The translations under genes and the position numbers were made by a program. 64,000 nucleotides of DNA from Mesorhizobium sp. (GTDB lineage: Bacteria > Pseudomonadota > Alphaproteobacteria > Rhizobiales > Rhizobiaceae), in NCBI GenBank assembly GCA_004020875.1, contig SAPZ01000014.1, positions 1 through 64,000 of the forward strand, written 5' to 3'. Of the stretch, positions 24,604 through 31,099 are shown piece after piece. How positions within the stretch are numbered: position 1 is the stretch's first letter; each line of letters starts with the position of its first letter. Under the pieces are notes generated by a model, which saw nothing but the letters and a program-made list of their open reading frames with translations, was not told where the DNA came from and made no database searches.

Positions 24604-25827
24604 ATGGTCCACGGTTCACAATCGCTGAAGTCGATACATTCCCTTGATGTGCTTTTGAGTGACCGCAAGATCGGTAGCATTGTCCGCAGTCCCGTCTATA
24701 CCTTCCAATTCGAGGATGACTATCGCGCAGCGGGCGGGTCTCCGATTCTTAGCCTCTCATTTCGCTCGCCGACTGGAAGGCTTCGTACTCCGAAGCCACT
24801 TGCAGGCATCCTGCCGCCTTATTTTGCCAACCTTCTGCCGGAAGGTAGGCTGCGCGAGGCGATGGAACGGCACCATCCAACTGCAAGGCGACGGAACGAT
24901 TTCGATCTCCTTGCAATCCTTGGCGCTGATCTGTCCGGGGCAGTGCAAGTTTTGCCCAGCGATGGCCCACACTTAGATGAGAGGCCGAAGGCTCGTTTCT
25001 CCTTGGCGGGCGTGCAACTGAAATTGTCCGTCACGAGGAACGCGAAAACTGGCGCCCTTTCGTTGCCGATGGATGGGACGCTTGGGCGTTATATCGCAAA
25101 GTTTCCGCCTGCAGCCTTCCCGGGTCTTTCAGAGAACGAATTCGCCAACCTGGCTCTTGCAGCGGCGATCGGAATGGAGGTTCCAGCTCACGAGCTGGTT
25201 GAGGAATCTAAGTTCGAGGAGCTGCCTGAGGAATTTACGATGCGCTCCGAGCGCAAGGTTCTGCTGGTCAAGCGTTTTGACAGAAGTCCCATTGGCCAAA
25301 GAATCCACGTTGAGGACTTCGCCCAAGTCTTCGGCATCCACCCCTCAAGGAAATATGAGGGTGCCGCTTTTCACGATGTAGCAGCCATATTGAACGGGGC
25401 CGTTTCACCTAGTGCGGCTCTTGAGTTTGTTCGTCGATTAGCCCTCGCAGCCCTAACGGGCAATGGCGATATGCATCTCAAGAACTGGTCGCTGATCTAC
25501 GCTGAAGATGGCGATACACCCGCACTTGCCCCGGTCTACGACGTGCTATCAACCGTGCCCTACATCCCGACCGACGCTATGGCACTGTCGCTTGGCAAAG
25601 AACGGTCTTTCAAGGCCCTGACAGCATCGCGATGGAAAACGTTCGCAAGCCGCGCAGGGCTGACCGAGACGGCCGTCTTGGGAGCGGTGGCGGAGACAGT
25701 CACGCTCGTCAACGAGCGATGGTGGCGTCTGCCTGAGCGCGAAGTGGTGCCCGCGATGGTTCTGGAGCGCATCGACGAGCATATAAAGATCATGACACGG
25801 ATTCTGGGCACCTGTTCAGAAACGTGA
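24604..25827 (+). CDS. hipA: HipA-type Ser/Thr kinase toxin, no HipB nearby
   Basis: A 407-residue HipA kinase. The N-terminal subdomain (LLSDRKIGSI, FANLLPEGRLR) is followed by RFSLAGVQLKLSV (the ATP-binding loop and the conserved K), NEFANLALAAAIGM, LLVKRFDR, the catalytic loop TGNGDMHLKNWSLIY (Asp289) and the metal-binding region LAPVYDVLST (Asp313). All catalytic elements are present, so the kinase should be active. HipA kinases phosphorylate tRNA synthetases and cause growth arrest. Normally a HipB XRE antitoxin is encoded just upstream; here the upstream gene is a serine recombinase instead. The start at 24604 lies 25 bp after that gene. Confidence 0.92.
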   Translation: MVHGSQSLKSIHSLDVLLSDRKIGSIVRSPVYTFQFEDDYRAAGGSPILSLSFRSPTGRLRTPKPLAGILPPYFANLLPEGRLREAMERHHPTARRRNDFDLLAILGADLSGAVQVLPSDGPHLDERPKARFSLAGVQLKLSVTRNAKTGALSLPMDGTLGRYIAKFPPAAFPGLSENEFANLALAAAIGMEVPAHELVEESKFEELPEEFTMRSERKVLLVKRFDRSPIGQRIHVEDFAQVFGIHPSRKYEGAAFHDVAAILNGAVSPSAALEFVRRLALAALTGNGDMHLKNWSLIYAEDGDTPALAPVYDVLSTVPYIPTDAMALSLGKERSFKALTASRWKTFASRAGLTETAVLGAVAETVTLVNERWWRLPEREVVPAMVLERIDEHIKIMTRILGTCSET

Positions 25828-25862
25828 GGCAACGCCTTCGCTTAGCTGAGTTTCCGAGCCTC

Positions 25863-25915
25863 GATCATCGCACGCCGTTTAATTAGCCACACCATCAGGA
25901 GGTTGTGGCCGCCGG
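25863..25915 (+). other. right attachment site (attR) of the comM element
   Basis: Element arm 25863-25890 containing CGCCGTTTAATTAGCCAC, core ACCATCAG at 25891-25898, and the comM arm ending GGCCGCCGG at 25907-25915. Together with 2283-2325 it defines both ends. The arm TAATTAGCC (25880-25888) pairs with GGCAATTA at the left end as an inverted repeat around the core in the reconstructed attP, whose centre falls within 1 bp of the AG. Two further full copies and one half copy of this site lie inside the element. Confidence 0.87.
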
Positions 25916-26537
25916 CGGCAGCCACTTCGACCGCCCGCTTGGCGCTTTCCTGGCCCTTGATGTCGGCGAGGTCCGGCAGGTCGCGCGCCGCAAGCTGGAT
26001 GCCGGCTTCGGGCCGCGACAGCACCTGCGTGCCGCGAAAATGGTTGGCGACCGCGATCAGGCTGCGCGGCGCCAATATGTCGAAATCCTTGCCGGCCCAG
26101 GCCGCCTCCGGTCCGCAGGCGAAGGGGCAGATCAGGCCCTTGCCTTGGGCATTGGCGCCGATCGCCGCCGGCAGCGCCCCGGCTACGCCGGCGATCGTGC
26201 CGTCGAGCGACAATTCGCCCAGCACCACATAGCCGGTGAGCATGTCGCCAGGGATAGCGCCGAGCGCCGCCATCAGCCCGAGCGCGATTGGCAGGTCGTA
26301 ATGACTGCCTTCCTTGGGCAAATCCGCCGGCGCGAGATTCACCGTCACCTTCTTCGAAGGCATCGACAGCCCGGACGCGTGGAGCGCGGCCTGCACACGC
26401 TCGCGGCTCTCGGCCACCGCCTTGTCCGGCAGGCCGACGATCTGCATGCCGACCTTGCCCGGCCCGACCATCACCTGGACATCGACCGGCAAGGCCTCGA
26501 TGCCCTGGAAAGCCACCGTGCGAACCCGCGCCACCAT
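25891..26537 (-). pseudogene. comM: comM (YifB), N-terminal fragment
   Basis: The first 213 codons of comM from MVARVRTVAFQGIEALPVD, through IVGLPDKAVAESRERVQAA and KKVTVNLAPADLPKEG to GGHNLLM, where the element begins; the frame then reads 16 or so element codons to a stop at 25842. The break lies just before the Walker A motif, which is on the other fragment, so this product cannot bind ATP. In-frame Met codons further upstream (26561, 26582) are less likely starts. Because of the split the cell should be defective in ComM function while the element stays integrated. Confidence 0.95.
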
Positions 26538-26722
26538 CTCGTCTCTAGCCCCCGGATACATGCCCGCACGCGGCTCTGCCATCAGACCGCGAGCGAGATC
26601 AGGCTAAACAACCACAGATTTTCGGTTTGGGCAAGAACATTAGGGGAACATCTCTTTGCCTCCCGCGCGTCATCGCGCGCTTCGGGGCGTCGTCCGTCGG
26701 CGCCAAGAAGAGGCCGGTGCGT

Positions 26723-26773
26723 TTGAGCGAATCTCTTAGTAAGATTTATATTGCAATGAGACAAAAGTCTCAT
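26723..26773 (+). promoter_or_regulatory. promoter with TetR-type operator before the DUF5602 operon
   Basis: TTGAGC (26723-26728) and TATATT (26747-26752) are an 18-bp-spaced promoter candidate. Immediately after it lies the inverted repeat ATGAGACAAAAGTCTCAT (26756-26773), two 7-bp arms around AAAA. A dyad overlapping the expected transcription start is typical of repression by a TetR protein, and a TetR gene is the third gene of this operon (27832). Inferred from layout. Confidence 0.55.
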
Positions 26774-26811
26774 TATGAGGCACCCATCACCAACCTCACT
26801 AGGAATCCCAT

Positions 26812-27333
26812 ATGCTCTCGACCAGACCACTCCATCGCCAAATCTCTGAACGCCATCGGTGGACGCGCCCGCGGCCCGCCACTCGAACGATCGTCGCAGC
26901 GACGCTGGCGATTGTAACTCCCATGGGCGTAGCGGGCCCTGCGGCTGCCGGATCGCTGAAGGCAGAACTCAGTCGGCTGCCGAGAACCGAGGTCCTGCCG
27001 GCCGGCGTGGTGCAGGTCTCACCCTATGTGCCCGGCATGGGCGAGCACTGGGCAAACCCCGCCAATCTGCCGTTCGGCCCGATCTATTGTGTCGTTCAGG
27101 GCCACATCACCTGCATGGAATACATGATCTCGCAGAAGGATTTCGCCGAAGGCGTTTCGCACAACAAGCTTGCGCCTTGGTTTGGCGGCAAGCGGCAACC
27201 TGCGATCAACCACGTGGACATCGGGTTCGAACCAAACGGCCACCAGGGCTACGAGATCCCGCACTACGACATTCACATGTATTTCCTGTCGCCGCAGGCC
27301 CGCCGGGCCGGGGATAAACTTTCAACCAAGTAG
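26812..27333 (+). CDS. exported DUF5602-like protein
   Basis: A 173-residue protein. The first 47 residues are a long signal region (RPATRTIVAATLAIVTP ... GPAAAG). The mature part has SPYVPGMGEHWANP, LPFGPIYCVVQGHITCMEYM, NHVDIGFEPNGHQGYEIPHYD and IHMYFLSP, which resemble the His-rich TTHB210/DUF5602 domain that is probably metal-dependent. Function unknown. It opens an apparent operon with an NTF2-like protein and a TetR regulator, behind a dyad operator. Confidence 0.62.
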   Translation: MLSTRPLHRQISERHRWTRPRPATRTIVAATLAIVTPMGVAGPAAAGSLKAELSRLPRTEVLPAGVVQVSPYVPGMGEHWANPANLPFGPIYCVVQGHITCMEYMISQKDFAEGVSHNKLAPWFGGKRQPAINHVDIGFEPNGHQGYEIPHYDIHMYFLSPQARRAGDKLSTK

Positions 27334-27393
27334 GACCGTGTTCCACGTCCGCGGCGCGAGGCTGCGGCGTTCCCTTCAATTCACAGCGAAGAA

Positions 27394-27828
27394 ATGAGTA
27401 CCAGGATAATGCTTACCACCCAGGACATGGATCGGAAGATCGACGAGCATTTCGGTTTCGAGGCAAGCGACAACGTTGAAGGCGTGTTGCGGACGCTATC
27501 CGAGGACGTCGAGCATGACGTCGTCGGCTGGCCGTTCGGCCCGTCCCATGGACGCGATGCCGCCCGCGCCTTCTACGAGGCTACGTTTTCCGACCTGGCG
27601 GAAAGCTCGGTCAGTTGCATCAGGAGGCTTTACGGCGACGGTTTCCTTGTCGACGAGTCGCTATGGCGGGGCCGCGCGCCAGGCCGGCCGTTTGGGCTTG
27701 AAGGTCGCGATCGGGCTTTGGAGTTCCGGCTGCTCCATGTCATAGAGTTCAACGATCAAGGCGACATCAGGCGGGAAAACGTCTGGCTCGATCTTGCCGC
27801 GATCATTCGGCAACTGCCACAGGACTGA
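27394..27828 (+). CDS. NTF2/SnoaL-like small protein
   Basis: 144 residues with the layout of SnoaL-like NTF2 folds: an N-terminal helix (DMDRKIDEHFGFEASDNVEGVLRT in part), the strand EDVEHDVVGWPFGPSHGRDAARAF, and C-terminal strands (LEFRLLHVIEFNDQGDI, RRENVWLDLAAII). Such proteins are small cone-shaped enzymes or ligand-binders with many activities, so no substrate can be given. It lies between the DUF5602 gene and the TetR gene, 3 bp before the latter, so it is probably a target of that regulator. Confidence 0.7.
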   Translation: MSTRIMLTTQDMDRKIDEHFGFEASDNVEGVLRTLSEDVEHDVVGWPFGPSHGRDAARAFYEATFSDLAESSVSCIRRLYGDGFLVDESLWRGRAPGRPFGLEGRDRALEFRLLHVIEFNDQGDIRRENVWLDLAAIIRQLPQD

Positions 27829-27831
27829 CCA

Positions 27832-28446
27832 ATGACTGGAGTGGGTAAGGCCGGAAGGTCGAACCAACGGCGCCGGACTCGCAAGGACCTGCTTGAGGCC
27901 GCGACACGGCTGATCAAACAGGGCCGCCAGCCGGCGCTGGAAGATGTCGCGGCGGAGGCGCTGGTCTCACGGGCGACGGCCTACCGCTACTTCCCGAGCA
28001 TCGACGCGCTGCTCCTGGAAGCCTCCATCGACATCGCCGTGCCCGATCCACAAGAGCTGTTCGCCGATGAATCCTCGGCCGATCCGGTGGTGCGCGTCGC
28101 GCGCGCCGACGATGCGCTGCACGACATGATCCTCGCCAACGAGGCTCCGCTCCGTGCAATGCTGGCGCAGTCCATTGATAGACGGACCAAGGCGGGCGAG
28201 GACAGCGATCTCCCCGCGCGCCAGAACCGCCGCACGCCCCTGATCGAAGCCGCTCTCGAACCCGCGCGCGGCCGGTACGACCCGGAAGAGTTCGACAGGC
28301 TGGCGAAGTCGCTGGCAATCATCCTGGGACCGGAGGCCATGGTGGTCTGCAAGGACGTCCTCCAAATCGATGATGCGGAAGCGCGTGAAGTGAAGCGCTG
28401 GGCCATAAAGACACTGGTCACGGCGGCGCAAAAACGTGAGCATTGA
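27832..28446 (+). CDS. TetR family regulator
   Basis: 204 residues. The helix-turn-helix covers about 18-62 (TRKDLLEAATRLIKQG, LEDVAAEALVSRATAYRYFPS, with the hallmark Y-R-Y-F-P). The C-terminal helical domain (DALHDMILANEAPLRAML and following) is the effector-binding part. Three base pairs separate it from the upstream NTF2-like gene, so it is in the same operon. It is likely an autoregulator acting at the dyad 26756-26773. Confidence 0.88.
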   Translation: MTGVGKAGRSNQRRRTRKDLLEAATRLIKQGRQPALEDVAAEALVSRATAYRYFPSIDALLLEASIDIAVPDPQELFADESSADPVVRVARADDALHDMILANEAPLRAMLAQSIDRRTKAGEDSDLPARQNRRTPLIEAALEPARGRYDPEEFDRLAKSLAIILGPEAMVVCKDVLQIDDAEAREVKRWAIKTLVTAAQKREH

Positions 28447-28515
28447 TCGACGGCGCGACCGTATCACGCGCGCCGTCTCGGGGGTGCCTTGTGAGCACTG
28501 TCGCGGCTGCCCGGG

Positions 28516-29460
28516 CTACTTTCCCCGCTTACCTTCCACGCAATCCCAGAACAGGCTGGCGATATCCGCGCCCCCGAAGCGTTTGACCTCGCGGATGCCG
28601 GTCGGAGAGGTCACGTTGATCTCGGTCATCCAGTCGCCGATCACGTCGATGCCGACGAGGATGAAGCCGCGCTCCCTGAGCGCCGGGCCGATGCGGGCAC
28701 AGATCTCGCGCTCGCGCTCCGTCAGCTCGGTCTTCTCGGCGCGGCCGCCGACATGCATGTTGGAGCGGGAATCGTGCTCGGCGGGCACGCGGTTGATGGC
28801 GCCCACCGGCTCGCCGTCGATCAGGATGATGCGCTTGTCGCCCTTGCGCACGTCCTTGAGGTAGCGCTGCACGATATAGGGTTCGCGAAACAGCTGGCCG
28901 AACATCTCGAGCAGCGAGGCAAGATTGCGGTCGGCCTCGTGCAGGTGGAAGATGCCCGCACCGCCATTGCCGTAGAGCGGTTTGACGATGATGTCGCCGA
29001 ATTCTTTGCGGAAGGCGGCGACTTCCTGGGGATCCTTGGTTATCAGCGTTTCCGGCATCAGGTCGGGGAATTCGGTGACGAAGATCTTTTCCGGGCTGTT
29101 GCGCACCCAGGCCGGGTCGTTGACCACCAGCGTCTTCGGATGGATGCGCTCCAGTATGTGCGTGGTGGTGATGTAGTTCATGTCGAAGGGCGGGTCCTGC
29201 CTGAGCAGGACCACGTCCATCTCGGAGAGGTCGGTGCGCACCTTCTCGCCCAGCGAATAGTGGTTGCCCTTCTCGTCTCGCACCTGCATCTCCTCGACGC
29301 GCGCGAACACCTTGCCGTCCTGCATCGACAGCCGGTCGGGCGTGTAGTGGAAGAGCTTGTGGCCGCGCCGCTGCGCCTCCAGCGACAGCGCGAAGCTCGT
29401 GTCCCCGGCGATCGACACGGTGGAGACATGGTCCATCTGGACGGCGATCTTGAGCGGCAT
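28516..29460 (-). CDS. gshB: glutathione synthetase
   Basis: A 314-residue ATP-grasp ligase that joins gamma-glutamylcysteine and glycine. MPLKIAVQMDHVSTVSIAGDT is the conserved prokaryotic N-terminus. Next come LLRQDPPFDMNYITTTHILE (substrate loop), VNDPAWVRNSPEKIFVTEFPD, IIVKPLYGNGGAGIFHL (the ATP-grasp glycine loop), and GFILVGIDVIGDWMTEINVTSPTG (metal-binding Glu and Asn). The length is normal. It is convergent with the upstream TetR gene and is followed upstream by a chromosomal palindromic repeat. Confidence 0.97.
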   Translation of the reverse strand: MPLKIAVQMDHVSTVSIAGDTSFALSLEAQRRGHKLFHYTPDRLSMQDGKVFARVEEMQVRDEKGNHYSLGEKVRTDLSEMDVVLLRQDPPFDMNYITTTHILERIHPKTLVVNDPAWVRNSPEKIFVTEFPDLMPETLITKDPQEVAAFRKEFGDIIVKPLYGNGGAGIFHLHEADRNLASLLEMFGQLFREPYIVQRYLKDVRKGDKRIILIDGEPVGAINRVPAEHDSRSNMHVGGRAEKTELTEREREICARIGPALRERGFILVGIDVIGDWMTEINVTSPTGIREVKRFGGADIASLFWDCVEGKRGK

Positions 29461-29480
29461 TTTAGGTCTCCGACGAGGCG

Positions 29481-29526
29481 GGCAATTCCGAAAAGATATG
29501 CAGCGGGCTTCCTGTCCGGAATTGCG
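29481..29526. repeat. dispersed palindromic element (GCAATTCCG type)
   Basis: GGCAATTCCG at 29481-29490 pairs with CGGAATTGCG at 29517-29526 around a variable centre. Similar imperfect palindromes occur at 51143, 55528 and 61984 in this window, always between genes. They resemble the common rhizobial intergenic palindromes. Confidence 0.5.
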
Positions 29527-29593
29527 TTAAGGCAAGCCGTCGATATACGGAACTCGTTAGCGTCTGCCAATCGTGCCTGCTTGGTGCAGAAGC

Positions 29594-29968
29594 TTACTGG
29601 TCGAAGACCAGCCTGGAATAGCCGAGGAAGGACAGCGACATGGCAACGATCGAGGCGATGGCGAGCGCCGCCAGCGGCGGCAGGGCCGGCAGCGCGAGCA
29701 GGACGGCGCAGTAGACCAGGTAATTGACGATGCTGGTGGCGATGCCGACACCGCCATAGCGCGCGCCTTCCTCAGCTATGCTCCGGCTCGACGGGGAAAA
29801 GGTCAGATGGCGGTTGATCTGCCAGGTGACGCAGAGCGCGAAGCCGATCGACAGCACGCGCGCCGAGAGCGCGCCAAGCGGTGACGTGGCAAGCAGCAGC
29901 CACAGCGCCGCCGCGTCGGCGGCGAAGCCGATGCCGCCGGCAAGGATGAAGCGGACGAGGCGGCCCAC
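29594..29968 (-). CDS. gtrA: GtrA-like membrane protein
   Basis: 124 residues from a GTG at 29968 that overlaps the TAG of the upstream glycosyltransferase (TAGTG), so the genes are translationally coupled. Four membrane segments: LVRFILAGGIGFAADAAALW, LSARVLSIGFALCVTW, a third around SIVNYLVYCAVLLALPAL, and ALAIASIVAMSLSFLGY; the motif INRHLTF lies after the second. GtrA proteins are thought to flip undecaprenyl-phosphate-linked sugars made by a partner GT2 enzyme, which is the gene just upstream. Confidence 0.85.
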   Translation of the reverse strand: MGRLVRFILAGGIGFAADAAALWLLLATSPLGALSARVLSIGFALCVTWQINRHLTFSPSSRSIAEEGARYGGVGIATSIVNYLVYCAVLLALPALPPLAALAIASIVAMSLSFLGYSRLVFDQ

Positions 29969-30972
29969 TATGCTGCCCGCGAGGCCTTGCCCGGCTCGCT
30001 CTTCGGTGAGGCTTGCGCCGGTGTCCCGCGTTCCGCCCGGCGGGACGAGATCGACAGATAGAAGATGCGCTTCTGCTCGGCCCGGCCGCGCGACACCGAA
30101 TCGAGGATCAGCCCGGTCATCATGGAGAGCATGGCCAGGAGCAGCATGCCGATCGACAGCACCCAGGTCGGCATGCGAGGCACCAATCCGGTCTCCGCGA
30201 ATTCGATCAGCACCGGGATCATCAGGCCGATGCTCGCCGCCAGGAAGAACAGCGCGAACGTGCCGAAGAAGCGCAGCGGCTGCGTCTCCTTCACCAGCAT
30301 GGCGAACATCCACAGGATCCTGGCGCCGTCGCGGAAGGTCGACAGTTTCGACGACGAGCCCTCCGGGCGGCGGCCGTAATCCAGCGCCATCTCGCTCACC
30401 GGCAGCTTCAGCTGCGAGGCATGCACCGACATCTCGGTCTCGATCTCGAAGCCGCCCGAGACGGCCGGGAAACTCTTCACGAAGCGGCGCGAAAACACCC
30501 GGTAACCGGAGAAGATGTCGGTGAAATCGGCCCCGAACAGGCCCTTGTAGAGCCGGTTGAAGATGCGGTTGCCGAAGGCGTGGCCGTTGCGGCCGGCATC
30601 GTCGGTCACGCCGCGCCTGGTGCCCACCACCATGTCCGAGCGCTCGGTCTGCAGCACGTTGATCAGCTGCGGCGCGTCTTCCGGCGCATAGGTGCCATCG
30701 CCATCGGCCATCACATAGATGTCGGCATCGATGTCGGCGAACATGCGCCGCACCACATTGCCCTTGCCTTGGCGCGGCTCGCGCACGACGATGGCGCCGG
30801 CGGCGCGAGCCTTCAGCGCCGTCAGGTCCTTGGAATTGTTGTCGTAGACATAGATCGCTGCCGACGGCAGGGTCTCGCGGAAGCGCCGCACGACCTCGCC
30901 GATCGTGAGCTCCTCATTGTAGCAAGGCAGGAGCACGGCGATGACCGGCTCGTGGCGGACTGCATGCGGCAT
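29968..30972 (-). CDS. GT2 glycosyltransferase (dolichol-phosphate-mannose synthase-like)
   Basis: 334 residues. The GT2 catalytic domain has AVLLPCYNEELTIGEVV, VYDNNSKDLT, YVMADGDGTYAPED (the D-x-D motif) and GTRRG. Two C-terminal membrane helices follow (FGTFALFFLAASIGLMIPVL, TWVLSIGMLLLAMLSMMTG). Such enzymes transfer a sugar to a polyprenyl phosphate. With GtrA directly downstream, it probably feeds lipid-linked sugar to a polysaccharide or lipid A decoration step. The large GT-C-like membrane protein divergent at 31100 could be the acceptor-side transferase, an inference. Confidence 0.92.
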   Translation of the reverse strand: MPHAVRHEPVIAVLLPCYNEELTIGEVVRRFRETLPSAAIYVYDNNSKDLTALKARAAGAIVVREPRQGKGNVVRRMFADIDADIYVMADGDGTYAPEDAPQLINVLQTERSDMVVGTRRGVTDDAGRNGHAFGNRIFNRLYKGLFGADFTDIFSGYRVFSRRFVKSFPAVSGGFEIETEMSVHASQLKLPVSEMALDYGRRPEGSSSKLSTFRDGARILWMFAMLVKETQPLRFFGTFALFFLAASIGLMIPVLIEFAETGLVPRMPTWVLSIGMLLLAMLSMMTGLILDSVSRGRAEQKRIFYLSISSRRAERGTPAQASPKSEPGKASRAA

Positions 30973-31099
30973 GTCTGTCTCCGGACGCCCGACCCAGCCT
31001 CCGGCCGGCCTGATGCCGGTCCGTCGAGCCGTTTTACTATTTATTGAAGCCGTTAAGGCTAGGTTTAAGCCGATCCTCTCCCGTCAAAAGGCCACGGCA

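Larger units (their letters stand above)
2302..25898. mobile_element. 23.6-kb integrative element inserted in comM, with defence cargo
   Basis: The boundaries are set by the duplicated core ACCATCAG in the split comM gene. The element carries four site-specific recombinases (serine at 2357, resolvase at 7926, tyrosine at 20056, serine at 22938), a primase-helicase, and defence or toxin-antitoxin genes: CBASS, CHAT-like protease plus partner, higBA, trypsin-like protease, hipA. No conjugation or capsid genes are seen, so it is not obviously self-transmissible. Two further copies of the right attachment site at 18893 and 22582 divide its right third into blocks. The dispersed palindromic repeats of the surrounding chromosome were not seen inside it, which fits acquisition by transfer. 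The integrase most likely responsible is the one at 2357. Confidence 0.9.

Noticed and set aside
2302..25898. Integration at a tRNA gene, as for many genomic islands
   Set aside because: No tRNA sequence at either junction; both ends are inside comM coding sequence.
30013..31047. A 344-codon plus-strand open frame opposite the GT2 glycosyltransferase
   Set aside because: Antisense shadow with His/Arg-rich composition typical of reversed high-GC genes.
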